Origin: Poriferisodalis sp965204125
GTDB taxonomy: Bacteria; Actinomycetota; Acidimicrobiia; Acidimicrobiales; Poriferisodalaceae
Direction of reading: 5' to 3'
NCBI RefSeq assembly: GCF_965204125.1
Contig: NZ_OZ241968.1
Location: 372,001-436,000, forward strand
Length of the DNA: 64,000 bases
Both the position numbers and the translations under genes were made by a program. The first letter of the stretch is position 1, and each line of letters starts with the position of its first letter. Under the pieces are notes generated by a model, which did not search any database, was not told the DNA's origin, and saw only the letters and a program-made list of their open reading frames with translations. Of the stretch, positions 25,526 to 34,438 are shown piece after piece.

Positions 25526-26769
25526 GCGCCGGGGTCGGCCCCGAGATCGACGGGGCCGTGAAGGCGCAGTTCCCGCTGCTGGAACGCAGCGTCCACGGCC
25601 GTCCGATCGTCTATCTCGACTCTGCGGCGTCGTCGCAGAAGCCGATGGCGGTGCTCGACGCCATGGACGACTACTACCGCACGGTCAATGCCAACGTCCA
25701 TCGTGGGGCGTACGAGATCGCCGCCGCCGCGACCGAGCGGATGGAACAGGCTCGGGCGGACGTCGCCCGGTTCATCTCGGCCCCCAGCGCGGACGAGATC
25801 GTGTTCACCAAGAACGCCACCGAGGCCATGAACCTGGTGGCCCGCTCGTGGGGCGGTTCGAACCTCGGCCCGGCCGACGCGATCGTGCTCACCGAGATGG
25901 AGCACCACGCCAACATCGTGCCGTGGCACATCTTGGCCGCCGAGCGCGGCTTCGAGATCCGCTGGATTCCGATCACCCACGACGGCTGCTTGGACCTCAC
26001 CGACCTCGACCGCCTGCTCGACGGGGCGAAGCTGCTGTCGGTCACCGCCATGAGCAACGTGCTCGGCACGCTCAACCCGATCCCCCGCCTTGCCGCCGCC
26101 GCTCACGAGGCCGGTGCACTGCTCAGCGTGGACGCCAGCCAGTACGTGCCGCACCTGCCCACCGACGTGGGGGAACTGGGCGCCGACTTCATGGTGTTCA
26201 CCGGGCACAAGATGTGCGGCCCGACCGGCGTGGGCGTGCTGTGGGCCCGCATGGAGCTGCTCGACGCCATGCCCCCGTTCCTGGGCGGCGGCGAGATGAT
26301 CCTCGACGTCACCAAGGAGGGGTTTCGGCCCAACACGGTGCCGCACAAGTTCGAGGCGGGCACCCCGCCCATTGCCGAGATCGTGGGCCTCGGGGCTGCG
26401 GTGAGATATCTGGAGGGCTTGGGCATGGATGCCGTGCGAGCCCACGAGGTCAGCCTCACCGGCTACGCCCTGCGGACGCTGACCGACCGCCACGGCGACG
26501 ACATCACCGTGCACGGGCCTTCCGAGCCGGCCCAGCGCGGCGGCGTGCTGTCGTTCGTGTACCGCGACGTGCACCCCCACGACATCTCCCAGGTGCTCGA
26601 CCAGAGCGGCGTGTGCGTGCGTGCCGGTCACCACTGTGCCAAGCCGCTCATGCGATGCCTCGGCGTCACCGCCACCACGCGGGCCTCGCTATACGTGTAC
26701 AACGACACTTCCGACATAGATTCGCTGGCCGATGCGCTCGACGAGGTCGGCGCGCTGTTCGGCCACTAG
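25522..26769 (+). CDS. sufS: SufS, group II cysteine desulfurase
   Basis: 415 residues from GTG 25522, overlapping the sufC stop. PLP-binding Lys is in FMVFTGHKMCGPTGVG, family stretches are YLDSAASSQKP, NVHRGAYEIAAAAT, TKNATEAMNLVA and EMEHHANIVPW, and the sulfur-carrying Cys is in VRAGHHCAKPLMR. It takes sulfur from L-cysteine and passes it to SufU. The start is set by the overlap and by the N-terminal KAQFPLLERSVHGRP block. Confidence 0.95.
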   Translation: MSAGVGPEIDGAVKAQFPLLERSVHGRPIVYLDSAASSQKPMAVLDAMDDYYRTVNANVHRGAYEIAAAATERMEQARADVARFISAPSADEIVFTKNATEAMNLVARSWGGSNLGPADAIVLTEMEHHANIVPWHILAAERGFEIRWIPITHDGCLDLTDLDRLLDGAKLLSVTAMSNVLGTLNPIPRLAAAAHEAGALLSVDASQYVPHLPTDVGELGADFMVFTGHKMCGPTGVGVLWARMELLDAMPPFLGGGEMILDVTKEGFRPNTVPHKFEAGTPPIAEIVGLGAAVRYLEGLGMDAVRAHEVSLTGYALRTLTDRHGDDITVHGPSEPAQRGGVLSFVYRDVHPHDISQVLDQSGVCVRAGHHCAKPLMRCLGVTATTRASLYVYNDTSDIDSLADALDEVGALFGH

Positions 26770-26799
26770 AGGCAACGGACCGGGACGACGCAGGATCCG

Positions 26800-27306
26800 A
26801 TGGCTGGGCTCGAAGACCTGTACCGGGAGATCATCCTCGACCACTACCGGAACCCGCGCAATCGCGGCGAGCTGGAATGCCCGCCCGCGCGCCGCAGCGA
26901 GGGCTTCAACCCGCTGTGCGGGGACGAGGTGGTGCTGACCTTCGAGATGGACGGCGATCTGGTGACCGACCTTCGTGTCGGCGGCTACGGCTGCTCCATC
27001 AGCCAGGCGTCGGCGTCGATGATGTCGGCTGCGGTGATCGGCAAGACCATCGATGAGATCCGCGATCTGACGCGGTCATTCAAGGCCATGATGTCGATCC
27101 ACGAGGAATCGATCGGCGGCGACGGCAGCGAAGCGCTCGACGGCGCGGGGACCGATCAGCCGGGCGGTCCGAACGACGGCGCTCTGCGGCTGGGCGATCT
27201 GGAGGCCTTGCGGGGCGTGGTGAAGTTCCCCGTGCGCATCAAGTGCGCCACCCTCGGCTGGAACGCGCTCGCCACCGGCCTGGACGAGACGGCCGAGGGC
27301 GAGTGA
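26800..27306 (+). CDS. sufU: SufU, zinc-dependent sulfurtransferase
   Basis: 168 residues from ATG 26800 with AGGA just upstream. The zinc and sulfur-accepting residues are in NPLCGDEVVL, GGYGCSISQASASMM and VRIKCATLGWNAL; the GYGCSISQAS and intact Asp after the first Cys are typical. The GDGSEALDGAGTDQPGGPNDG insertion near residues 105-125 is a low-complexity loop. SufU accepts persulfide from SufS in actinobacteria and firmicutes. It overlaps the next gene by four bases. Confidence 0.93.
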   Translation: MAGLEDLYREIILDHYRNPRNRGELECPPARRSEGFNPLCGDEVVLTFEMDGDLVTDLRVGGYGCSISQASASMMSAAVIGKTIDEIRDLTRSFKAMMSIHEESIGGDGSEALDGAGTDQPGGPNDGALRLGDLEALRGVVKFPVRIKCATLGWNALATGLDETAEGE

Positions 27307-28472
27307 GCCGCGGCGCCGAACTCGTCGAGCGGGCGCGCCAGCTCGCCCCCAAGCTGGCTGCGCGGGCGGCAGCCGACCCGTGGGCTCGCCGTGTCGAACC
27401 CGACGTCATCGACGAGTTGCGCGGCGCCGAGCTGCTCACGATCGGCCAGCCGAGTGCCAACGGCGGCCAAGAGCTCGACTGGATCACCTACCTCGAAGTG
27501 AACGCGGCGCTGGCCGAAGGCTGCCCCTCCACCGCCTGGCACTCATGCGTCGGCAATGCACACGCCTGGCTGGTGGGCCATTGGCCTGATGCGTGCCAAG
27601 AAGAGATCTATGGCGACGGGCCCGACATCTACGTGGCCGGTGTGCTGGTCGACCGAGGCGACGCGGTGCCCGTCGACGGCGGCTGGACGTTGAACGGCTT
27701 CTGGCCGTTCGGCTCGGGCATCGATCACGCCGGCTGGGTCATCCTGGGCGGCCACTTCCCATCCCCTGACGGCAGCGGTCCCATCTCGGGCATGTTCGTG
27801 CTGCCGGCCGAGGATGTGTCAGCGCTCGACGACTGGCACGCCAATGGGCTGCGGGCCACCGGCAGCAGCAGCCTCGTGGTGAAGGACGCATTCGTACCCG
27901 AGCACCGGTTCATCCGCGGTGACGTACTGGCGTCAGGCCAAACGCCCGGCATGGCCCGCAATGTCGGCTGGATCCAGCGCAGCTCGCTCATGCCGACGCT
28001 GGCCTACGCACTGGTGCCGCCGGCGCTGGGCGCCGCTCGGGCCTCACTGGCTGCATTCGCCGAGGAGGTGGACGGCAAGGTCATCAGCCATGTCGATGTG
28101 CTGCAGACCGATTGGCCACTGACCCACCGGCAGTTCGCCGAGGCCCACGCGTTGGTCGATCAGGGCGAGCTGCTGATGCGACGCACCGCAGAGCTGCTCA
28201 TCGACACCGCACGCAGCCATGAGCCGCTGGAACTGCCACTGCGGGCACGAGTCCGGCTCGACTGCGCGTATGCCGTCCGGCGCTGCCTCGAAGCAACCCA
28301 AACGCTGTACCTCGCCACCGGCGGCCGCGGCGTGCGCGACGCCAACCGGATCGGCCGCCTCCAAGCCGACCTGCAGGCCATCAACATGCACGCCATCACG
28401 GCGCTCGACCCGGCCCTCGAGGCCTACGGCCGCATCCTCATGGGCCACCCCCCTCGCACCCCCCGCCTCTAG
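27303..28472 (+). CDS. Acyl-CoA dehydrogenase-type flavin monooxygenase (HsaA/HpaB-C-terminal-like)
   Basis: 389 residues from GTG 27303, overlapping the sufU stop. The layout is acyl-CoA dehydrogenase-like but with the type-2 features of two-component FMNH2/FADH2 monooxygenases: LLTIGQPSANGGQELDWITY, GCPSTAWHSCVGNAHAW, GGWTLNGFWPFGSGIDHAGW, WHANGLRATGSSSLVVKDAFVPEHR and a C-terminal GGRGVRDANRIGRLQADLQA. HsaA hydroxylates a steroid ring intermediate in related bacteria; the substrate here is not known. It would need reduced flavin, possibly from the flavin reductase at 40146-40640. Its presence behind sufU appears to be chance clustering. Confidence 0.8.
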   Translation: MSRGAELVERARQLAPKLAARAAADPWARRVEPDVIDELRGAELLTIGQPSANGGQELDWITYLEVNAALAEGCPSTAWHSCVGNAHAWLVGHWPDACQEEIYGDGPDIYVAGVLVDRGDAVPVDGGWTLNGFWPFGSGIDHAGWVILGGHFPSPDGSGPISGMFVLPAEDVSALDDWHANGLRATGSSSLVVKDAFVPEHRFIRGDVLASGQTPGMARNVGWIQRSSLMPTLAYALVPPALGAARASLAAFAEEVDGKVISHVDVLQTDWPLTHRQFAEAHALVDQGELLMRRTAELLIDTARSHEPLELPLRARVRLDCAYAVRRCLEATQTLYLATGGRGVRDANRIGRLQADLQAINMHAITALDPALEAYGRILMGHPPRTPRL

Positions 28473-28496
28473 CCATCCTGCGCAAGTTGGCAAGTG

Positions 28497-29051
28497 CTAC
28501 CAGCGGTGGCCGGGGGGGACTCCTGTCATCCATTCAGAGATGCGGCGTGAGGTGCCTGGTGTGGTGCCTGGGGGCAGTTCGTCAGGCGGGAAGAAGGCCA
28601 CTTCGGCGATCTCGGGCGAGACCGACTCCTCGACACGCCAGTCGGTCACGACGAACACCACGATGTGGTCGCTGCGATTGCCATGGCGTGAGGAGTACAC
28701 GCCGAGCACGTTCTGGGGCGTTTCAGCGACCACGACACCGGTCTCCTCGCGCAGCTCCCGCGCTACTGCATCCACCAGCGCCTCGCGGGTTTTGACGCCG
28801 CCGCCGGGCAGGAACCAGCCGTCGCGGTAAGTGTGGCGCACCAGGCAGACGCGGCCCTTGTGATCCACGACCAGGCCGCGCACGCCGAGCGTGACTCTCG
28901 CAGGTCGCAACCGCACCCAGAACTCGAAGAGCTGGTGCAGCATCCGCCGCACGCCCGGCTTCGACTCGATCGTGCCCTCCACGACGGGCGCGGGCGCTGG
29001 ACGATCGGGGCGGTCCGGTTTCGCGCGCCGCTTCAGGCGTGGCAGTCGCAT
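28497..29051 (-). CDS. NUDIX hydrolase
   Basis: 184 residues. A basic N-terminus (RLPRLKRRAKPDRPDRPAP) precedes the Nudix fold. The Nudix box is complete: GGGVKTREALVDAVARELRE followed by ETG, matching Gx5Ex7REUxEExGU. It hydrolyses a nucleoside-diphosphate-linked compound. The HTYRDGWFLPGGGV strand is common in mutT-like enzymes but does not fix the substrate. Convergent with the monooxygenase gene. Confidence 0.9.
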   Translation of the reverse strand: MRLPRLKRRAKPDRPDRPAPAPVVEGTIESKPGVRRMLHQLFEFWVRLRPARVTLGVRGLVVDHKGRVCLVRHTYRDGWFLPGGGVKTREALVDAVARELREETGVVVAETPQNVLGVYSSRHGNRSDHIVVFVVTDWRVEESVSPEIAEVAFFPPDELPPGTTPGTSRRISEWMTGVPPGHRW

Positions 29052-29061
29052 CGGGCGGCTG

Positions 29062-29358
29062 TCAGCCCGCGGCGCCTGCTAGGCCGTCCATCGCACGAGC
29101 CAGCGCCGCGTCCAGCTCGGTCACGCCGCCACGGTCATGCGTATTCAGCGCAACCTCGACGGTGCTGTACACGTTCGACCAGTTGGGATGGTGGTCCATC
29201 TTCTCAGCCACCAGGGCGGCTGCGGCCATGAACCCGAACGCCTCCACGAAGTTCCCGAAGCGAAAGGTGCGGCGCAGCTCGCTGCCCGACACATCCCAGG
29301 CCCCGAGCTCGGCGCTGAGTTCGGTGAGTTCGTCCTGCGTCAACAGCTCTCGTGCCAT
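29062..29358 (-). CDS. Pterin-4a-carbinolamine dehydratase
   Basis: 98 residues from ATG 29358, with GGGGAGG upstream. The active-site histidines lie in MDHHPNWSNVYSTVEVAL and THDRGGVTELD, the standard PCD motif E-K-x-x-H-H-P-x-W-x-x-V. It dehydrates 4a-hydroxytetrahydropterin; in bacteria without an aromatic amino-acid hydroxylase it is often linked to Moco enzymes, of which one is encoded at 17390. Confidence 0.92.
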   Translation of the reverse strand: MARELLTQDELTELSAELGAWDVSGSELRRTFRFGNFVEAFGFMAAAALVAEKMDHHPNWSNVYSTVEVALNTHDRGGVTELDAALARAMDGLAGAAG

Positions 29359-29472
29359 CGGTTAACCCTCCCCAGGTTTCCCCGTGCCCAGTCAACACCA
29401 ACCGGCGAGTACATCGAAAGCTCAATGTGCGACGGGCGTCGAGGGCAGGCGCCATGCGAGATGCAGCGCCAC

Positions 29473-30372
29473 TCAACCCAATTCGTCGAGCGGGTCTGCC
29501 CAAGGATCGGCGAAGGGATCGTCGGCAGGGGTCGACCCGGCCCCACCGGAGAGAGGGCTGCCGAGCCCGCCTATGGACACCGCCACGCCGGCATCGGGTT
29601 CTTCGGGCAAGTAGGGCGTGTAGCCGTCAGCCTCGAGCGCCTCGGCAAGCTCGGGACCGCCGGAGTCGACGATGCGACCATCCACGATCACGTGGACCTC
29701 GTCGGGCCGGAGGTACTCCAGCACCCGGGTGAAGTGCGTGATGGCCAGCACACCCAAGCCGGCTTCGGTGAGCGCCTCGATGCGGTTGGCGCAGGCGCGC
29801 AAGGCGTCGATGTCGAGGCCGCTGTCGATTTCGTCGAGGATGGCGATGCGGGGCTGCAGCACGGCGAGCTGGACGGTCTCGTTGCGCTTCTTCTCGCCGC
29901 CCGACATGTCGACGTTCAGCGGCCGCGCCACCAGCTCGGCCTTCAGCCCGACCGCGGCCGCCTCGGCTTCGAGCAGGCTGCGGGTGCGCTCAAGCTGGTT
30001 GGCGCTCGGGCTGTCGTCGCCGGCTCGCAGCGCAAGCGCCTCTGCCAGTGCTTGGGCCGCCGAGACGCCCGGCACCTCGGTCGGGTGCTGCATGGCCAGG
30101 AACAGCCCGGCCTGCGCCCGCTCCCACGGCGCGAGGCTCAGCACGTCGACGCCGTCGAGGGTGACCGATCCGGCAGTGACCTCGTAGCCCGGCCGGCCCA
30201 TCACGACGTGAGCGAGCGTGCTCTTGCCGGAGCCGTTCGGCCCCATGACTGCGTGAACTCGCCCGGAGGACACTTCGAGATCCACGCCTTGGAGGATCTC
30301 GGTGTCGCCCGCCGATGCGTGCAGTCCCTCGATGCGAAGCGTGTGCGCGGACTCGGCGGTCGGAGCGCTCAT
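29473..30372 (-). CDS. sufC: SufC, FeS assembly ATPase (copy 2, with C-terminal tail)
   Basis: 299 residues from ATG 30372, overlapping the Rieske stop (ATGA). Walker A GPNGSGKSTLAHVVMG, Q-loop FLAMQHPTEVPGVS, signature DMSGGEKKRNETVQLAVL, Walker B IAILDEIDSGLDIDAL and H-loop AITHFTRVLEYL. It is clearly diverged from copy 1 and carries about 40 extra residues at the C-terminus rich in Gly, Pro and Asp (residues 260-299). By position, last in the sufB-sufD operon, it is the likelier partner of SufB and SufD. Confidence 0.94.
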   Translation of the reverse strand: MSAPTAESAHTLRIEGLHASAGDTEILQGVDLEVSSGRVHAVMGPNGSGKSTLAHVVMGRPGYEVTAGSVTLDGVDVLSLAPWERAQAGLFLAMQHPTEVPGVSAAQALAEALALRAGDDSPSANQLERTRSLLEAEAAAVGLKAELVARPLNVDMSGGEKKRNETVQLAVLQPRIAILDEIDSGLDIDALRACANRIEALTEAGLGVLAITHFTRVLEYLRPDEVHVIVDGRIVDSGGPELAEALEADGYTPYLPEEPDAGVAVSIGGLGSPLSGGAGSTPADDPFADPWADPLDELG

Positions 30373-30701
30373 GGCAGCACCACCGCGACGCCGTCGTCTT
30401 GGGTGCGAATTTCATACACCGGGACCGGTTGGGTGGCGGGGAAGCAGTTCGGCCGGCCCGTTCGCAGATCGAAGCTCGACGAGTGCTGGGGGCATTCCAG
30501 CGCGCACTCGTCGGGCCACACCCAGCCGTCGGCCAGCGAGTAGTTCTGGTGGCTGCACTGGTCGCCGATGGCGTAGAAGTCGTCGTCGATGCGTGCGAGC
30601 GCGATGCGGTGACCCTCGACGTCGAAGCGGCGGGCTTCACCGTCGGGCACGTCGTCGCGCTGGCACAGCACGACGGTGCGGGCGCCGCCAGCTGTGCTCA
30701 T
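30369..30701 (-). CDS. Rieske-type [2Fe-2S] ferredoxin
   Basis: 110 residues from ATG 30701; the longer frame to 30995 is a sufD shadow. Cluster ligands are in QCSHQNYSLADG (C-x-H) and ECPQHSSSFDL (C-x2-H), followed by FPATQPVPVYEI. This is the small non-heme-dioxygenase type Rieske protein commonly carried inside actinobacterial suf operons. It is a soluble electron carrier. It lies 25 bases after sufD and overlaps sufC copy 2. Confidence 0.93.
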   Translation of the reverse strand: MSTAGGARTVVLCQRDDVPDGEARRFDVEGHRIALARIDDDFYAIGDQCSHQNYSLADGWVWPDECALECPQHSSSFDLRTGRPNCFPATQPVPVYEIRTQDDGVAVVLP

Positions 30702-30726
30702 CGCACCGCCTCCATGGCGGTCGAGC

Positions 30727-31980
30727 TCATGACAGCGCCGCCGTGAAGTCGGCGTCCGACACCAGCTCGTCGATGCGCTGGCGCACCGACGCCGAGATCT
30801 GCTCAGACGGCAGCGCATCGAGGACTTCGTCGAAGAAGCCACGCACCACGAGGGCTTCGGCCACGTCGGTGGGCACGCCCCGGCTCTCGAGGTAGAAGCG
30901 CTGGTCGGCGTCGACCGGTCCGATCGACGAGGCATGGCTGCACTGCACGTCGCTGTTCTCGATCTCGAGGTTCGGCACCGACTCGGCCCACGCATTCGGC
31001 GACAGCTTGAGGTTCCGGTTGGTCTGATCGGCCATGACGTTCGAGGCGTCGGCCTCGATGCGGATCAGCCCGGTGTAGACAGCCCGGGCGTAGTCGTCGA
31101 CCGCCCCCTTGAACAGCAGGTCAGATGTGGTGTGAGGTGCCACGTGGGTCTGGAACGTGCGAAAGTCGAGCGTGGAGGTGCCACGGCCGAAGTACACGGC
31201 GTCGATCTCGCTGTGGCCGCCGCGTCCGGTCATGTCGATTCCGATGCGGGCCCGTGCGTAGTCGCCGCCCATGGCTACGTGACCGATCCTCAGGTTGGCG
31301 TCGCGGCCTGCGTCTGCGCAGAGGTTGGCGATCTGCCAGGCGGCCTCGCCCAGTTCCTGCACGGTGACGTGGCCGAGATGTGCGCCGTCGCCCACGCTCA
31401 GTTCGGTGAGCGGGCAGATGAGTGCGGGTGTGTTCCCGCCGGTGTGGTGCTCGATCACGGTGGCCTGGCTGGTGCGGCCAGCCATGACGACGAGCCGGGG
31501 GAACCATGCCAGCCCATCGACGTCGGTGTGGACGTGCACCACGACGGGATCGGTCAGCACCGCCTTCGGATCGATGCTGACCACCACCGGAGCCGAGGCG
31601 AGCGCGAGGTTCCAGTCGCCGAAGACATCCGGGCCTTCGGGCGCCACCGTGCCGATCAAGTCGTCGGCTCCGCCGCCGAGCGTGTCGACGCGGACACCGT
31701 CAGCCCGCACCGACACGTCGACAACAGCACCGTTAGAGATGTGGACGACCGCTGCGGCGCCGTCGTCGACGCCGCTCATCAGGCCCACCGGTCCGGCTGT
31801 GCCGCCCGGCGCCGCGAAGGCATATCGCGCTGGGTCGAGATCGTCGATCGGGGTGTAGCGCCACACCTCTTCGGTGAACGACGGCTGGCCCGCCGCAACT
31901 GCCCGATCCGCTGCCGCGCGGCGCCGCTTGGCCAACGCGTCGGAACCGCCGAGCGCGTCGACGAGGTCGGGGCTGAACAC
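30727..31980 (-). CDS. sufD: SufD, FeS scaffold subunit
   Basis: 417 residues from GTG 31980. N-terminal region FTEEVWRYTPIDDLDP, then the beta-helix core (MAGRTSQATVIEHHTGG, TVQELGEAAWQIAN, GHSEIDAVYFGRG) and the C-terminal SufB/D signature NRNLKLSPNAWAESVPNLEI, HASSIGPVDADQRFYLESRG, which contains the conserved His. It forms the SufBC2D complex. It is separated from sufB by two lyases and a hypothetical gene, an unusual arrangement. Confidence 0.94.
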   Translation of the reverse strand: MFSPDLVDALGGSDALAKRRRAAADRAVAAGQPSFTEEVWRYTPIDDLDPARYAFAAPGGTAGPVGLMSGVDDGAAAVVHISNGAVVDVSVRADGVRVDTLGGGADDLIGTVAPEGPDVFGDWNLALASAPVVVSIDPKAVLTDPVVVHVHTDVDGLAWFPRLVVMAGRTSQATVIEHHTGGNTPALICPLTELSVGDGAHLGHVTVQELGEAAWQIANLCADAGRDANLRIGHVAMGGDYARARIGIDMTGRGGHSEIDAVYFGRGTSTLDFRTFQTHVAPHTTSDLLFKGAVDDYARAVYTGLIRIEADASNVMADQTNRNLKLSPNAWAESVPNLEIENSDVQCSHASSIGPVDADQRFYLESRGVPTDVAEALVVRGFFDEVLDALPSEQISASVRQRIDELVSDADFTAALS

Positions 31981-32046
31981 TCTGCGGAGGCTACCGGCGC
32001 GCCCGTCAGGGCCTAGCGGGCCGGAGCGGCCCGCAGCGCGCCGTGA

Positions 32047-32460
32047 TCAAACCTCGCCGTCCTTGCGATCGTCGCGGTCCGCACGACGCTTCACACGCTT
32101 TGCCTTGCGGGCCGCCTTGCGATTCTTGGACCTGATGCGGATGCCTTTGCGCCGGGACTGTTCCGCGGCAACCTCTTCGAGGATTCGCGGACCGGCCTCG
32201 TTCAGGATGTCCTCGGCAGCGTCGAGGAGGTCGCCGATGGATTCGTCCACGCCGATGCTCTCGGGCTCGGTAGCGAAGTTGCGTACACCCAGCGAGCCGT
32301 GCTGCCAACCGGCGTCAAGCCGTCGAGGCGAATACGACGGACAGTCTTCGGGGCAGCGCCACGGGGCCTCGGGGGCCAAGTCGAGGTTGCACTTCCGCAC
32401 GGTGTCGCCGTTGGGGTAGGACCGGCTCTCGTAGTGGCGACAGTTGGTCCGCATCGGCAT
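32047..32460 (-). CDS. Cys-containing hypothetical protein in the suf operon
   Basis: 137 residues. Four cysteines lie in the first 40 residues (NCRHYESR, RKCNLDL, RCPEDCPSY), a spacing that could bind a metal or FeS cluster. The C-terminus is extremely basic (RIRSKNRKAARKAKRVKRRADRDDRK), suggestive of RNA or DNA contact. No family was recognised. It sits between the second lyase and sufD, 14 bases after the lyase, and is probably co-transcribed; a role in FeS handling is only inferred from this. Confidence 0.65.
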   Translation of the reverse strand: MPMRTNCRHYESRSYPNGDTVRKCNLDLAPEAPWRCPEDCPSYSPRRLDAGWQHGSLGVRNFATEPESIGVDESIGDLLDAAEDILNEAGPRILEEVAAEQSRRKGIRIRSKNRKAARKAKRVKRRADRDDRKDGEV

Positions 32461-32474
32461 GGCAGTCGCCTCCT

Positions 32475-33350
32475 TCAGCGCTGCGAAATCGCGTCGGCCA
32501 GCGCGATGGCCCGCCGAGCCTCGTCAACATGAAGATTCTCAACCATCTTGCCGTCTACGGTCACCACCCCACGGCCATCTGCCACCGCCGTCTCGAATGC
32601 CCCGATCACCTGGCGGTGGAAGTCGAGCTCGTCGAGGCTCGGCGAGAAGGCCTCGTTGGCGGGATCGACCTGGCTGGGATGGATGAGCGTCTTGCCGTCG
32701 AAGCCCAGGTCGGCTCCTTGGTGGCACACGGCCGCGAATCCGTCGGCGTCGCGGATGTCGTTGTAGACGCCGTCGAGGGCGGTGACGCCGGCCTCCCGGG
32801 CAGCCACCAAGCAGGTCGCGAGGTGCGGCACCAGGGCAGCGCGGTCGGGCGTGATGGTGGCGTGCAGCTCCTTGGCCATGTCGTTGGTGCCCATGACTAC
32901 CGCTTCGGTCCGCTCGAACCCGGCGATCTCGCGGGCATGGGCAATGCCCGCCGGTGTCTCGATCATCGCCCAGATTCGCACCGAGTCGGGGGCGCCCGCG
33001 GTGTCGAGCAGGTCGGACACGGCAGCGAGATGTGCGGCGCTCGACACCTTGGGGATGACGACGGCAGAGGGAGCTGCTGCACCCGCGGCCCTGATGTCGT
33101 CACGACCCCACGGGGTGTCGAGCCCGTTGCAGCGGATGGTCAGCTCGCGGTAGCCGTACTCCCCCGAGGCCACCGCGGCACAGGCGCCCTCACGGGCGGC
33201 TTCCTTGGCGTCGGGCGCCACTGCGTCCTCGAGATCGAAGATGAGCGCGTCTGCGCCGATGGTCTTTGCCTTCTCTAGCGCCCGGGCATTGGCCGCCGGC
33301 ATATAGAGCACCGATCGGCGCGGGCGGGGGCTGGCGGCAGCAGCGCTCAT
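32475..33350 (-). CDS. HpcH/HpaI-family CoA ester lyase (CitE-like)
   Basis: 291 residues from ATG 33350. CitE-type TIM barrel: RSVLYMPAANARALEK, ALIFDLEDAVAPDAKEAAR (acidic metal-site residues), IRCNGLDTPWGRDD, VVIPKVSS, WAMIETPAGIAHAREI and DGKTLIHPSQVDPANEAFSP. Such enzymes cleave malyl-CoA-type or citramalyl-CoA-type esters or hydrolyse malyl-CoA. It is paired with the Mcl1-like lyase upstream (gap 17 bases), so it may be the malyl-CoA thioesterase or a second lyase. Confidence 0.88.
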   Translation of the reverse strand: MSAAAASPRPRRSVLYMPAANARALEKAKTIGADALIFDLEDAVAPDAKEAAREGACAAVASGEYGYRELTIRCNGLDTPWGRDDIRAAGAAAPSAVVIPKVSSAAHLAAVSDLLDTAGAPDSVRIWAMIETPAGIAHAREIAGFERTEAVVMGTNDMAKELHATITPDRAALVPHLATCLVAAREAGVTALDGVYNDIRDADGFAAVCHQGADLGFDGKTLIHPSQVDPANEAFSPSLDELDFHRQVIGAFETAVADGRGVVTVDGKMVENLHVDEARRAIALADAISQR

Positions 33351-33367
33351 ATGGAGTCCAGACTCTC

Positions 33368-34438
33368 TCAGGCGGTCTCGAGCCCGTAGGCGGCGGCCAG
33401 CTCAGGATCGGCCGCCGACAGGTCACGAGCGAGCTGCAGCACCACCTGGCACTGCTTCACCGTGGCGTCGTCCTGCATGTTGCCGTCGATCATCACGGCG
33501 CCGGTGCCGTCGCCCATCTCGGTCACCACCCGCTGTGCCCACGCCACCTCGGCAGGCTCGGGGCTGAACACTCGCTTGGCGATGGCGATCTGGCTGGGAT
33601 GCAGGCTCCACGCCCCCACGCAGCCCAACAGGTAGGCGTTGCGGAACTGGTCCTCGCAGCCGATGGGGTCGGCGATGTCGCCGAACGGCCCGTAGTAGGG
33701 CAGGATCCCTGCGGTGCCGCAGGCGTCCACCATGCGGGCCAGCGTGTAGTGCCACAGATCCTGCTGGAAGGCAGTGCGAGCATCGTCGCCCGCGTCGCCG
33801 TCGCTCTCGGGCACCGGGTCGGTGCGCACCAGGTAGCCGGGATGCCCGCCGCCCACCCGGGTGGTCTTCATGCGGCGGTCGGCCGCCAGGTCGGCCGGCC
33901 CGAGCGACAGGCCCTGCATGCGGGGGCTGGCCAGGCAGATCGACTCCACGTTGGCCACGCCGCGGGCGGTCTCGAGGATTGCGTGCACCAGCAACGGCTG
34001 CTCGATGCCCACCCGGGCTTCAAGCTGAGCCAGCAGCCGGTCTACGTAGTGAATGTCTTCGGGGCCTTCCACCTTGGGCACCATGATCACGTCGAGCTTG
34101 TCGCCGATCTCGTGGCACAGTGCCCACACGTCGTCGAGGAACCATGGCGAGTCGAGGCTGTTCACCCGGGTCCACAGCTGCGTGTGACCGCGCTCCCACG
34201 CCTTGCCCACCTCGATCAGTCCGGCCCGGGCGGCGTCCTTGCTGTCGGCCGACACGGCGTCTTCGAGGTTGCCGAGCAGCACGTCCACCGTGGGGGCGAT
34301 GTCGGGCACCTTGGCCCGCATCCGCTCGTTCGACGGGTCGAAGAAGTGGATCATGCGAGACGGCCGGAAGGGGATCTCGCGCAGCGGAGCAGGCGCCCCG
34401 AGCGCCAGCGGGGCGAAGAAGTCTTTTGGACTGCGCAT
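33368..34438 (-). CDS. Malyl-CoA/beta-methylmalyl-CoA lyase-like protein (Mcl1-like)
   Basis: 356 residues from ATG 34438, one base overlapping the sufB stop (TGATG); an upstream in-frame start at 34483 lies inside sufB and is rejected. Lyase features: VLLGNLEDAVSADSKDAAR, TRVNSLDSPWFLDDVW, VIMVPKVEGPEDI, HAILETARGVANVESI, SLGPADLAADRRMKTTRVGGGH, and ACGTAGILPYYGPFGDIAD with AWSLHPSQIAIAKRVFSPE. The last three blocks resemble Rhodobacter Mcl1, recalled from memory. It would cleave beta-methylmalyl-CoA to glyoxylate and propionyl-CoA and malyl-CoA to glyoxylate and acetyl-CoA. Confidence 0.85.
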   Translation of the reverse strand: MRSPKDFFAPLALGAPAPLREIPFRPSRMIHFFDPSNERMRAKVPDIAPTVDVLLGNLEDAVSADSKDAARAGLIEVGKAWERGHTQLWTRVNSLDSPWFLDDVWALCHEIGDKLDVIMVPKVEGPEDIHYVDRLLAQLEARVGIEQPLLVHAILETARGVANVESICLASPRMQGLSLGPADLAADRRMKTTRVGGGHPGYLVRTDPVPESDGDAGDDARTAFQQDLWHYTLARMVDACGTAGILPYYGPFGDIADPIGCEDQFRNAYLLGCVGAWSLHPSQIAIAKRVFSPEPAEVAWAQRVVTEMGDGTGAVMIDGNMQDDATVKQCQVVLQLARDLSAADPELAAAYGLETA

